The position numbers were made by a program, and so were the translations under genes. Source: Betaproteobacteria bacterium (lineage in GTDB: Bacteria > Pseudomonadota > Gammaproteobacteria > Burkholderiales > Thiobacillaceae). Taken from it: 38,168 nucleotides of DNA. The stretch lies in the NCBI GenBank assembly GCA_020061585.1, contig JAGUXX010000051.1, positions 1 to 38,168 on the forward strand, read 5' to 3'. The notes under the pieces are model-generated. The model was not told the origin of the DNA. It worked only from the letters and a program-made list of their open reading frames with translations, and searched no databases. Positions 16,369 through 25,100 of this stretch are shown here, piece by piece (the first letter of the stretch is position 1; each line of letters begins with the position of its first letter).

Positions 16369-16591
16369 CGGTTCTCGGTACGCCGGAGAGCGGAGTCGTT
16401 AGCGGCTCTGCCGCTTACAAATCCGGCCTCCCCCTTTGCGGGGATTCGTAAGGCGCTAAAGCGCCAACGACTCCGCTGCACCGGTTCTCGGTACGCCGGA
16501 GAGCGGAGTCGTTAGCGGCTCTGCCGCTTACGAATCCGGCCTCCCCCTTGCGGGGATTCGTAAGGCGCTAAAGCGCCAACGACTCCGCTGC
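16369..16591. repeat. Two tandem copies of a 111-bp palindromic repeat
   Basis: Copy 1 is 16369-16479 and copy 2 is 16482-16591, nearly identical. Each has outer arms GCGGAGTCGTT and AACGACTCCGC (copy 1: 16390-16400 and 16466-16476), nested arms TTACGAATCC / GGATTCGTAA (clean in copy 2), and two local hairpins, AGCGGCTCTGCCGCT and GGCGCTAAAGCGCC. The visible differences include a T present in copy 1 and missing in copy 2. There is no open frame. It fills the gap between the Uma2 gene and the FAD oxidoreductase, whose stop codon lies inside copy 2. Confidence 0.9.
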
Positions 16592-17488
16592 CCTTGCCGC
16601 CACCAGACCTTGCGCCAGCGCGGTGGGCACGCTGGGTTGCGGGGTTTCGGTGACGTCGCCGGCGGCATGGATGCCGGCGACCGTGGTGCGTTGCCAGATA
16701 TCGGTCTGGATGTGGCCGCTGGGGCTCAGTGACGGCCGCAATTCCGGCGCGAAACATGTCAGCACGTCGGTATTCGGCAAATAGCCGAACATCGCCAGCA
16801 GCCAGTCATAGCGCACTTTTATCGAGCCCCAGGTGGCGACAATGCGGCGGTCATCCAGGCTCAGCGAATCGGGGGTGCAATTCGCGCGCAGCTCGATGTT
16901 CGGATGCGCGTTGCAGGTGTCCTGAAACGGTTGCCGCGCGGAAAACTGCCGCCGCGTGCAAACCCGTACCTGGTTGTCGCGTTCAGCGAGAAACAGCGCA
17001 TGGTCGAGCGCGTTGTCGCCGCCGCCGAGTATCAGTACACGGGCTTGTCGTATATCGTCGCGTATGGTTTCCGATAGCGGGCCGATGATGACGCGATCCG
17101 ATGCGGCGGTGAGCGCCAGCAGTTCCGGCGTGCCGCGCGGATGTGTGCCGGTGGCGATAACGATTGCATGGGCGGCAAGGGAATGTTCTCCGGCCGGGGT
17201 TTGATAGTCCAGGTTGAAATCACCCGCCACGCCGTTGACGGCGGTGATGCGAGCCTGTTTGACGCAGGTCAGCGGCAAGGCGGCAAAGTGCCGCGCCATA
17301 CGCAAGCTCATTTCGCGGCCGGTTTCTTCCGGTTCACCCAGCAGCCAGAGGTTGGGATGGAAATTGCCCAGTTGAATGCCGCCGATGTCAGCGCTCAGTT
17401 CAATGACCACCGGGGTGAGGCCGAACGACAGGCAGGCATTGGCGCAGGACATGCCGGCGGGGCCGGCGCCGAGGATGGCTACGATCAT
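16568..17488 (-). CDS. FAD-dependent NAD(P)H oxidoreductase, thioredoxin reductase-like
   Basis: The 306-residue protein has two dinucleotide-binding sites: FAD at the N-terminus (VAILGAGPAGMSCANACL, residues 3-20) and NAD(P) at about residue 150 (VLILGGGDNALDHALFLA). The closing FAD motif is GIHAAGDVTE near residue 280. No CxxC redox pair is present in the central domain, so it is not a true thioredoxin reductase; ferredoxin:NAD(P) reductases of this fold are one alternative. ATG 17488 begins the FAD motif and is preferred to longer starts. The last residues (AAESLAL) and the stop TAG are encoded by the flanking 111-bp repeat, so its natural C-terminus may have been replaced. It is divergent from midA. 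Confidence 0.85.
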   Translation of the reverse strand: MIVAILGAGPAGMSCANACLSFGLTPVVIELSADIGGIQLGNFHPNLWLLGEPEETGREMSLRMARHFAALPLTCVKQARITAVNGVAGDFNLDYQTPAGEHSLAAHAIVIATGTHPRGTPELLALTAASDRVIIGPLSETIRDDIRQARVLILGGGDNALDHALFLAERDNQVRVCTRRQFSARQPFQDTCNAHPNIELRANCTPDSLSLDDRRIVATWGSIKVRYDWLLAMFGYLPNTDVLTCFAPELRPSLSPSGHIQTDIWQRTTVAGIHAAGDVTETPQPSVPTALAQGLVAARAAESLAL

Positions 17489-17537
17489 GATGGTATTGGT
17501 GCGGTTATCATCTGCGCCCGAAACTAGCACAGCCGCC

Positions 17538-18704
17538 ATGCCGTCTCCAACCTCCACGCCGCAACTTCCGTCCCCCGAACCGGATGCGTTGATCCATTGT
17601 CGGCGGGTGCGCGCGCATATTCAGGCCGACATCGCCCAGGCCGGCGGCTGGATTCCTTTCGCGCGTTACATGGAACTGGCGCTCTACGCCCCGGGGCTGG
17701 GCTATTACGCCGGCGGGGCAGCGAAGTTCGGCGCGGCGGGCGATTTTGTCACCGCGCCGGAAATGACGCCGTTGTTCGGTGCGACCTTGGCGCGCGCCGT
17801 CGAAGCGGTGCTGCGCGCCACCGGCGGCGAGATCCTCGAACTCGGCGCCGGCAGCGGCCGTCTGGCGCTGGATCTGCTGCGCGAACTGGAAATTCGGCAA
17901 GCGTTGCCTGCGCGGTATCGAATTCTCGAAGTCAGCCCGGATTTGCGCCTGCGGCAACGTGAGTTGATCGCGGCGGAAGCGCCGCATCTGTTGCCGCGCG
18001 TAGTCTGGCTGGACCGCTTGCCGGAGCGGTTTGTCGGTTTGATGCTGGCCAACGAAGTGCTGGACGCGATGCCGGTGCATCTGCTGCATTGGCTGGATGG
18101 AGAGGTGTTCGAGCGTGGCGTCGTGGTGGAGCGCGGCGAGTTCGCCTGGCGCGACCTGCGCTTGTCCGAAGGGCCGCTGTGGCAAGCCGCCAAGGCGATC
18201 AATCCCGGCCCGGATTACGTGTCCGAAATCAACCTCGCCGCGCCGGCCTGGATCGCCAGCCTGGCGCAGTGCCTGGAGCGCGGCGTCATGCTCTGCTTCG
18301 ACTATGGTTTTCCGCGCGGCGAGTATTTTCACCCGCAGCGATACATGGGTACTTTGCGCGTGCATTACCGACACCACAGTCTGGATGATCCGTTTTATCT
18401 ACCCGGATTGTGCGATTTGACCGCGCATGTCGATTTCAGCGCCGTCGCCGACGCGGCTCGCGCATCCGGCCTGGATCTGTTGGGTTACACCAGCCAGGCC
18501 AATTTCCTGCTCAATGCCGGCCTGCTCGAATTGATGCAGCGCATGACGCCCGGCAGTATCGACTACCTGCGCGCCGCGGCGGCGGTGCAGAAACTGTTGC
18601 AGCCTTCGGAGATGGGGGAATTGTTCAAGGCAATTGCCTTTGGACGCGGCATCGACGGGAACCTCCCGGGGTTCGAGCGCGGCGATCGGCGCGGCGCGCT
18701 TTGA
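17538..18704 (+). CDS. MidA/NDUFAF7-like SAM-dependent methyltransferase (DUF185)
   Basis: This 388-residue protein is a class I methyltransferase of the family related to mitochondrial NDUFAF7, which methylates an Arg of a complex I subunit. Markers are FARYMELALYAPGLGYYAGG near residue 40, GDFVTAPEMTPLFG, the SAM loop ILELGAGSGRLALDLL at about residue 100, and LANEVLDAMPVHLL. Further on, FDYGFPRGEYFHPQR and GLCDLTAHVDFS are typical. Its bacterial role is not settled. The ATG at 17538 is chosen, 49 bp from the divergent oxidoreductase start, as upstream Met codons lie inside that gene. A MITE-like element begins 4 bp past its stop. Confidence 0.9.
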   Translation: MPSPTSTPQLPSPEPDALIHCRRVRAHIQADIAQAGGWIPFARYMELALYAPGLGYYAGGAAKFGAAGDFVTAPEMTPLFGATLARAVEAVLRATGGEILELGAGSGRLALDLLRELEIRQALPARYRILEVSPDLRLRQRELIAAEAPHLLPRVVWLDRLPERFVGLMLANEVLDAMPVHLLHWLDGEVFERGVVVERGEFAWRDLRLSEGPLWQAAKAINPGPDYVSEINLAAPAWIASLAQCLERGVMLCFDYGFPRGEYFHPQRYMGTLRVHYRHHSLDDPFYLPGLCDLTAHVDFSAVADAARASGLDLLGYTSQANFLLNAGLLELMQRMTPGSIDYLRAAAAVQKLLQPSEMGELFKAIAFGRGIDGNLPGFERGDRRGAL

Positions 18705-18707
18705 CAC

Positions 18708-18838
18708 GGTGTTGAAAAACGCGAAATGGCTCAGAAATACGTCATGCCGGCGCAGGCCGGTATCCATAAGCCGTTGATATTGATCACGTCGCACTGGACC
18801 CCGGCCTTCGCCGGGGTGACGGTGTGTTTTTCAACACC
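18708..18838. mobile_element. 131-bp MITE-like element containing two REP-like arms
   Basis: The ends are perfect 13-bp inverted repeats, GGTGTTGAAAAAC (18708-18720) and GTTTTTCAACACC (18826-18838). Inside are two opposed 26-bp arms of the REP-like family: forward at 18741-18766 (core CCGGCGCAGGCCGG) and reverse at 18795-18820 (core CCCCGGCCTTCGCCGGGG). It has no open frame and no clear target duplication. GTTGAAAAACGCG recurs alone at 28871-28883, just after mgtE. It may be a non-autonomous element or a nested REP doublet. Confidence 0.65.
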
Positions 18839-18852
18839 CTGTTAATCGACCC

Positions 18853-19425
18853 TCAGCCGAAGGCATGGGTCAGATCGACGCTGACCTCGGCCAGCCCTGG
18901 AACACTTGTCGAGCCGGGGGTTTCGGTGGCGGTGATGTCGGTATAGCGCCCCTCCAGCGGTGCGCGATGAAAACGAATGCTGCGCGCCGGGATGTCGACG
19001 ATCCAGTATTCGGGGATGCCATGACGGGCGTACAACTCGGCTTTGACACCGCGGTCGAAGGCGGCGGAACTGTCGGCCACTTCGACCACTAGCAGCGTAT
19101 CGTCGGGGCCGGGGTGGGCGTGGCGATAAAAATCCTTGCGCGGTTTCAGCAGGGCCAAGTCGGGGTATACCTCGACGATGGGCGATAGGCGCAGAGCGTT
19201 TTGTACCCAAACAATTGCATTGCTGTGAACCGCATCGGTGAAACCCTGGGTCAGCCAACCCACATTGCCACAATGAAAACTGCCGATCGGCGCCATGTCG
19301 ATAATCTCCCCTTCGATCAGTTCTACGCGTTCTCCCGGCATGAACATGCCGACTTCCGCCATTTTGTGGAATTGTTCGGCATTGATGCGGTGGCGCGTGA
19401 TTGGGGGCGGAAGAACCAGTTCCAT
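18853..19425 (-). CDS. Uma2 family (DUF820) putative nuclease, copy 2
   Basis: This 190-residue protein is of the same Uma2 family as the gene at 15.7 kb but clearly diverged. It has MPGERVELIEGEIIDMAPIG at about residue 28, VYPDLALLKP with the PD of the nuclease core, LLVVEVADSSAAFDRGVKAEL and YWIVDIPARSIRFHR. The function is not known. The start is ATG at 19425 (MELVLPPPITRHR). The stop lies 15 bp from the MITE-like element. ntrC ends 69 bp upstream on the same strand and is not obviously co-transcribed. Confidence 0.88.
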   Translation of the reverse strand: MELVLPPPITRHRINAEQFHKMAEVGMFMPGERVELIEGEIIDMAPIGSFHCGNVGWLTQGFTDAVHSNAIVWVQNALRLSPIVEVYPDLALLKPRKDFYRHAHPGPDDTLLVVEVADSSAAFDRGVKAELYARHGIPEYWIVDIPARSIRFHRAPLEGRYTDITATETPGSTSVPGLAEVSVDLTHAFG

Positions 19426-19493
19426 GGCTGACTCCGGTTGCTGGATGGGTTGAATATTGGCGCTTCAATCTGGACACGGCAAGTAGGGTGAAT

Positions 19494-20894
19494 TTATTCC
19501 TCGCCGCCGGCCTCCATCCCCAGTTCCTGTATCTTCCGGGTCAGTGTGTTGCGCCCCCAGCCCAGCAGCGTGGCGGCTTCGATCTTGCGGCCGCCGGTGT
19601 GGGCCAGCGCGACGCGGATCAGGCTGCGTTCGAATTCGCTGGTCAGATCGTTGAGGATGCCGCTGTCGCCGCGCGCCAGGCGGGCCTGCGCGGTGCGGGC
19701 CAGGGCATCGGACCAGTCCAGCGCGGTATTGGCCGGGTCATGGCTGGCTTCCGGCGGCAGATCCTTCACATCGACCATCTGGCTGGGCGCCATCACCGTC
19801 AGCCAGTGGCAGAGATTTTCCAGTTGGCGCACGTTGCCGGGGTAGGGCAGGGCGGCCAGGGCTTTCATGGCTTCCTCGGATACCTGCTTCATTTCCACGC
19901 CCAGATCCTGCGCGCTCTTTTGCAGGAAGTACTTGATCAGCAATGGAATGTCTTCGCGGCGCTCGCGCAGCGCCGGCAGTTTGATGCGGATGACGTTGAG
20001 CCGATGAAACAGATCTTCGCGGAACAGCCCTTGCCGCACCCGTTCCTCCAGCGCCTGGTGCGTCGCGGCGATGACCCGCACGTTGACCCGCACCGGGGCG
20101 TGACCGCCGACCCGGTAGAACTCGCCATCGGCGAGCACGCGCAGCAGGCGAGTTTGCAGATCCGAAGGCATGTCGCCGATTTCATCGAGAAACAGCGTGC
20201 CGCCGTCGGCCTGTTCGAAGCGTCCGCGACGCGACGCGGTGGCGCCGGTGAAGGCGCCGCGTTCATGGCCGAACAGTTCGCTCTCCAGCAGATCTTTGGG
20301 AATCGCGGCGGTATTCAGCGCGATGAATGGCTTGTCGCGGCGCGGACTGTGACGATGCAAGGCATGCGCGACGAGTTCCTTGCCGGAGCCGGTTTCGCCG
20401 GTGATCAGCACCGTGGCGTGGCTTTGGCTCAAACGACCAATGGCGCGAAACACGTCCTGCATCGCCGGCGCCTGGCCCAGCATCGCCTGGCCGATCAGGC
20501 CGGAATCGAGCCCCGGGGCTTCGTCGCCGCGATTGCCTTCTTCCAGCGCGCGGTGGATCAGTTCCAGCGCGTGATTGACGTCGAAGGGTTTCGGCAGATA
20601 TTCGAAGGCGCCGCCCTGAAACGCCGACACCGCCGAATCCAGGTCGGAGTAGGCGGTCATGATGATGATCGGCAGTCGCGGGTGCGCGGCTTTCAGGTGT
20701 TCCATGAAATCCAGGCCGCTCATGCCCGGCATGCGGATGTCCGACAGCACCGCTCCCGGCGTTTCCCGTTCCAGCGCGCGCAACGCGGCCTCGGCGCTGT
20801 CGAAGATGCGGTGCGGCAGATTTTCCCGCGCCAGGGCTTTTTCGAACACCCAGCGTATCGAGCGGTCGTCATCGATGATCCAGACCGGTTTCAT
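19494..20894 (-). CDS. ntrC: Nitrogen regulation response regulator NtrC
   Basis: The 466-residue protein is a sigma-54 enhancer-binding activator. The receiver domain (1-120) has [11 protein letters not shown] and the phospho-acceptor region [15 protein letters not shown]. The central AAA+ domain (about 145-375) has Walker [18 protein letters not shown] for sigma-54 contact and LFLDEIGDM for Walker B. The C-terminal Fis-type helix-turn-helix reads [20 protein letters not shown]. The length is typical of NtrC. ATG 20894 starts the receiver; AGAGGAG lies just upstream. It follows ntrB by 20 bp and forms the classical two-component operon. It activates nitrogen-scavenging genes when phosphorylated by NtrB. 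Confidence 0.95.
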   Translation of the reverse strand: MKPVWIIDDDRSIRWVFEKALARENLPHRIFDSAEAALRALERETPGAVLSDIRMPGMSGLDFMEHLKAAHPRLPIIIMTAYSDLDSAVSAFQGGAFEYLPKPFDVNHALELIHRALEEGNRGDEAPGLDSGLIGQAMLGQAPAMQDVFRAIGRLSQSHATVLITGETGSGKELVAHALHRHSPRRDKPFIALNTAAIPKDLLESELFGHERGAFTGATASRRGRFEQADGGTLFLDEIGDMPSDLQTRLLRVLADGEFYRVGGHAPVRVNVRVIAATHQALEERVRQGLFREDLFHRLNVIRIKLPALRERREDIPLLIKYFLQKSAQDLGVEMKQVSEEAMKALAALPYPGNVRQLENLCHWLTVMAPSQMVDVKDLPPEASHDPANTALDWSDALARTAQARLARGDSGILNDLTSEFERSLIRVALAHTGGRKIEAATLLGWGRNTLTRKIQELGMEAGGEE

Positions 20895-20914
20895 AAATTG
20901 ACTCCTCTGCATGC

Positions 20915-21943
20915 TTATTTAATAGGCAAATAAATGGAAAAACAGGTGCGTCCCGGCTGGCTTTCGACATGGATCGCCCCCTCATGGCGTTGCACCAGAC
21001 TTTGCGCCAGCGTCAACCCTAGCCCGGTGCCGCCCTCGCGGCCGGAAACCAGCGGGAAAAACACCCGCCCGAGCATGTCGTCGGGAATGCCCGGGCCGTT
21101 GTCGATGACATCCAGACGCACCGCCAGTTTCCACAGTTTCATCGCCAGCGTGACCTGGCGCGCCACGCGGGTGCGGAAGTTGATGCGGCCATCGCCATTC
21201 ATCGCCTGCGCGGCGTTGCGGGTGATATTCAGCACCGCCTGGATCAGTTGCTCCGGGTCGCCTTCCAGATCCGGCAGGCTGGTGTCGTAATCGCACTTGA
21301 ATTGCAGCAGCGGATATTCGGCGCGCAGCAGGCTGCGCACCCGCTCCAGCACTTCATGCACGTTGATTGATTGCACCACCGGCCGCTTGGCCGGGGTCAG
21401 CAGCCGGTCGAGCAGGCTTTGCAGGCGATTGGTTTCCTGGATGATGACTTGCGTGTATTCGCGCAGATCGGTGGAATCCAGCTCCGCTTCCAGCAACTGC
21501 GCGGCGCCGCGTATACCGCCCAGCGGATTGCGGATTTCGTGCGCCAGTTGTCGCAGCAGTTGCTGGCTGGCCTGGGTCTGCGCCATGACCTGCTCGTCAC
21601 GGGCGATGCGCACGTTGCCGGCGGCTGGATGCAGCTCGATCACCGCCGCGCCTCGATCGTCATCGATAGGCGAAACAGTGGCGGATAGCACCAGGCTATG
21701 CCCATTGATGGGGAGCGCGACGTCATGTTCGGTATAGCTTGCGCCCTCCAATAGTGCGTGATCAACTGCGCGCACCAGTTCGGGGCAGTCGCCGAGCAAT
21801 TGCGCGACCGGGCGACCCAGGGCATGGTAGGCCGAGATGCCGAGCAGGTTCTCCGCCGCCGGGTTGAGGTAGCGGGTAACTCGCTGCTGGTCGGCGATCA
21901 GGACGGCAGTGGCGAGGATTTCGGTGCTGGGCGTGGTTGGCAT
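20915..21943 (-). CDS. ntrB: Nitrogen regulation sensor kinase NtrB
   Basis: This 342-residue cytoplasmic histidine kinase has a PAS-like domain (about 8-110; LNPAAENLLGIS), a dimerisation/phospho-acceptor helix with LAHEIRNPLGGIRGAAQLLE (His at about 137), and an ATPase domain with an N-box (LNITRNAAQAMN), a G1 box (DNGPGIPDDM) and a G2 box (GGTGLGLTLAQSLV). No membrane segments are seen, as expected for NtrB, which is controlled by PII. The start is at 21943. The upstream neighbour nifJ is divergent. I saw no glnA or PII gene nearby, so the usual glnA-ntrBC linkage is absent in this window. Confidence 0.94.
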   Translation of the reverse strand: MPTTPSTEILATAVLIADQQRVTRYLNPAAENLLGISAYHALGRPVAQLLGDCPELVRAVDHALLEGASYTEHDVALPINGHSLVLSATVSPIDDDRGAAVIELHPAAGNVRIARDEQVMAQTQASQQLLRQLAHEIRNPLGGIRGAAQLLEAELDSTDLREYTQVIIQETNRLQSLLDRLLTPAKRPVVQSINVHEVLERVRSLLRAEYPLLQFKCDYDTSLPDLEGDPEQLIQAVLNITRNAAQAMNGDGRINFRTRVARQVTLAMKLWKLAVRLDVIDNGPGIPDDMLGRVFFPLVSGREGGTGLGLTLAQSLVQRHEGAIHVESQPGRTCFSIYLPIK

Positions 21944-22060
21944 GATGGCAATCGGGCGAAGTCAATGTCAGGGTAGCAAGAAGCAGGCCATTAGCGGACG
22001 TTATGGGGGGCAAGATGCCCGGGGCAAGGCGCGTTGCGGGATACGCGACCCGCGCCGGGC

Positions 22061-22083
22061 GTATTGTGCGGGACATACAATAC
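22061..22083. promoter_or_regulatory. Operator-like inverted repeat upstream of nifJ
   Basis: GTATTGT (22061-22067) and ACAATAC (22077-22083) form a perfect 7-bp inverted repeat with a 9-bp spacer, 23 bp before the nifJ start codon. TACAAT within the right half could be a -10 element, which would make a bound repressor block transcription. No matching regulator gene was identified. Confidence 0.4.
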
Positions 22084-22106
22084 AAACTGTTCTAGGGGGA
22101 GCCGCA

Positions 22107-25100
22107 ATGACCGCTTATCTCAATCTCGACGGCAACGAAGCCGCCGCGCGCATGGCTTATCAATGCAATGAAGTGATCGCGATCTATCCGATCACGCCGT
22201 CGTCCAACATGGGCGAGTGGGCCGACGAATGGGCCGCGCAGGACAAACCGAACCTGTGGGGGGCGACGCCGAAGATCATCGAGATGCAGTCGGAAGGCGG
22301 CGCGGCGGGCGCGCTGCACGGCGCGCTGACCGCCGGCGCGCTGGCCAGCAGTTTTACCGCCAGCCAGGGTTTGCTGTTGTTCATCCCGAATCTGTACAAG
22401 ATCGCCGGCGAGTTGACGCCGTTCGTGCTGCACGTGGCGGCGCGGGCGGTGGCAACGCATGCGCTGTCGATCTTCGGCGATCATTCCGATGTGATGGCCT
22501 GTCGCGCCACCGGCTGCGCCCTGTTGTGCGCCAATTCGGTGCAGGAGGCGCAGGACTTCGCGTTGATCGCCCAGGCCGCGACACTGGCCGGGCGGATACC
22601 GGTAATCCATTTCTTCGACGGCTTCCGGACCTCGCATGAAGTCGCCAAGATCGTCGCCGTCGAGCCGGATACCGTGCGCGCCATGATCGACGACCGTCTG
22701 GTCGCCGCGCATCGGGCGCGGGCGCTGTCGCCGGAACATCCGGTGCTGCGCGGCACCTCGCAGAATCCGGACGTGTTCTTCCAATCGCGCGAGCGGGCGA
22801 ATCCGTTCTACGCCGCTTTTCCCGAGTTGATGCAGGACGCGATGGATCGCTTCGCCGAACTGACCGGGCGTCAATACCGACTGTTCGAGTATGTCGGCGC
22901 CGTCGATGCCGAGCGGGTCATCGTGCTGATGGGTTCCGGCGCGGAAACCGTCGAGGAAACCGTGCAACATCTGACCGCCCGCGGCGACAAGGTCGGTGTG
23001 CTGAAGGTGCGGCTGTTTCGGCCGTTCGCGCCGGCGGCGCTGCTGGACGCGTTGCCGGCCAGCATCAAGGCGGTCGCCGTGCTCGACCGCTGCAAGGAGC
23101 CCGGCGCCGATGGCGAACCGCTCTACAAGGATGTCATCACCGCGCTGGCACAGGCGACCATCGACGCGACGCGGACCATGCCGAAAGTCATCGGCGGCCG
23201 TTACGGTCTGGGCAGCAAGGAATTCACGCCGGGCATGGTGGCGGCGGTGTTCGCCGAACTGGCGCGGCCGGCGCCGAAGCGCGAATTCACTATCGGCATC
23301 CACGATGACATCACCCAGCTTTCGCTGGACTGGGATGCTGTTTTGCGCACTGACGCCGCGCGCGCTTTGCACCATGCGGTGTTCTGGGGCCTGGGCGCGG
23401 ACGGCACGGTGTCGGCCAACAAGAATTCGATCAAGATCGTCGGCGAGGCGACCGACCTGCATACCCAAGGCTATTTCGTATACGACTCGAAGAAGTCCGG
23501 CGCGGTGACCGTCTCGCATCTGCGCTTCGGTCCCGCCGCGATTCGTTCGACCTATCTGATCGAGACCGGCATGGCCGACTTCGTCGCCTGTCATCAGACC
23601 GTGTTCACCGAACGCTATGACCTGCTGGCGCAGGCCGCGCCGGGCGGTGTGTTTCTGCTCAACACGCCGGCGTCGGCGGATGCCGTGTGGGCGACCTTGC
23701 CGGAGACCCTGCGCGCGCAAATCGTCGACAAGCGGCTGCGGTTCTGGGTCATCGACGCCTATGCCGTCGCCGAGGCGGCCGGCATGGGGCGGCGCATCAA
23801 CACCATCATGCAGACCTGTTTCTTCGCCATCTCCGGCATCCTGCCGCGTGAACAGGCGATCGCCGCGATCAAGCGGGCGGTGGACAAGACCTACGGCAAG
23901 AAGAGCAAGCGGCTGGCGGATTTGAACTACGCGGCGATCGACAAGACGCTGGAAAATCTGCATCAGGTTACTTTATCCCGTCACCCCGGCGAATGCCGGG
24001 GTCCAGGGGATGTACCGATGAACTGGACCCCGGCCTACGCCGGGGTGACAGCGCTTCCCGACTTCGTGCGCGACGTCACGCTGCCGATCTACTCCGGCAA
24101 AGGCGACGAATTGCCAGTGTCGTTGATGCCGGTCGACGGCACCTTCCCGGTCGGTACCGCGCAATACGAGAAACGCAACATCGCGCTGGAAATCCCGGTC
24201 TGGGAAGCCGATCTGTGTACCCAATGCGGCAAGTGCGTGTTCGTCTGCCCGCATTCGGCGATCCGTTCGCGGGCGTTCGCCGCGGAAGCCGCCAACGGCG
24301 CGCCGACCACCTTCAAACATGCGCCGGCGAAGAGCAAGGACTTCCCGGCCGGCACCCACATCAGCTACCAGGTCGCGCCGGAAGACTGCACAGGTTGCGG
24401 CGATTGCGTCGAAGCCTGCCCGATCCACGACAAATCCAACCTCAGTCGGCGCGCCGTCAACATGGCGCCGCAGGCGCCGCTGCGCGAGGCGGAACGCGAC
24501 AACTACGCGTTCTTTCTGGCGCTGCCCGAGTTCGACCGCGGCGCGTTGAAACACACCACGATACCCGGCTCGATGCTGCTCGATCCGCTATTCGAATATT
24601 CCGGCGCCTGTGCCGGCTGCGGCGAGACGCCCTACATCCGACTGGCGACGCAGTTGTTCGGCGATCGCATGCTGATCGCCAACGCCACTGGTTGCTCGTC
24701 GATCTACGGCGGCAACCTGCCGACCACGCCGTACACCGTCAACGGCGCCGGACGCGGTCCGGCCTGGAGCAATTCGCTGTTCGAGGACAACGCCGAATTC
24801 GGCCTGGGCATGCGCCTGGCGGCGGATCAGTTGATGGGGTATGCGAAGCAGTTGGTGAAGGAATTGGCCGGCGATATCGGCGGCGATCTGGCGGTTGAAC
24901 TGGCCGAAGCCGATCAGCGCGAGGAGGCCGGCTTGCATGCGCAACGCCACCGGGTGGCGCTGCTGCTGGAAAAACTGGCAAGCGCCAACCACCCACGCGC
25001 CGCGGAACTCGCCAGCGTCGCCGAGTGGCTGATCCGTCGCTCGGTGTGGATCATCGGCGGCGATGGCTGGGCCTACGACATCGGCTACGGCGGCCTCGAT

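Noticed and set aside
22010-22045. Possible sigma-54 promoter before nifJ (GGCAAGGCGCGTTGC)
   Set aside because: The GG to GC spacing is 11 bp instead of the required 10, and the flanking consensus is poor. NtrC control of nifJ is therefore not supported by sequence.
22092-23963. A 623-codon minus-strand frame opposite nifJ
   Set aside because: It is antisense to an unmistakable gene, and its His/Arg/Gln-rich text has no domain. Long antisense frames are common in GC-rich DNA.
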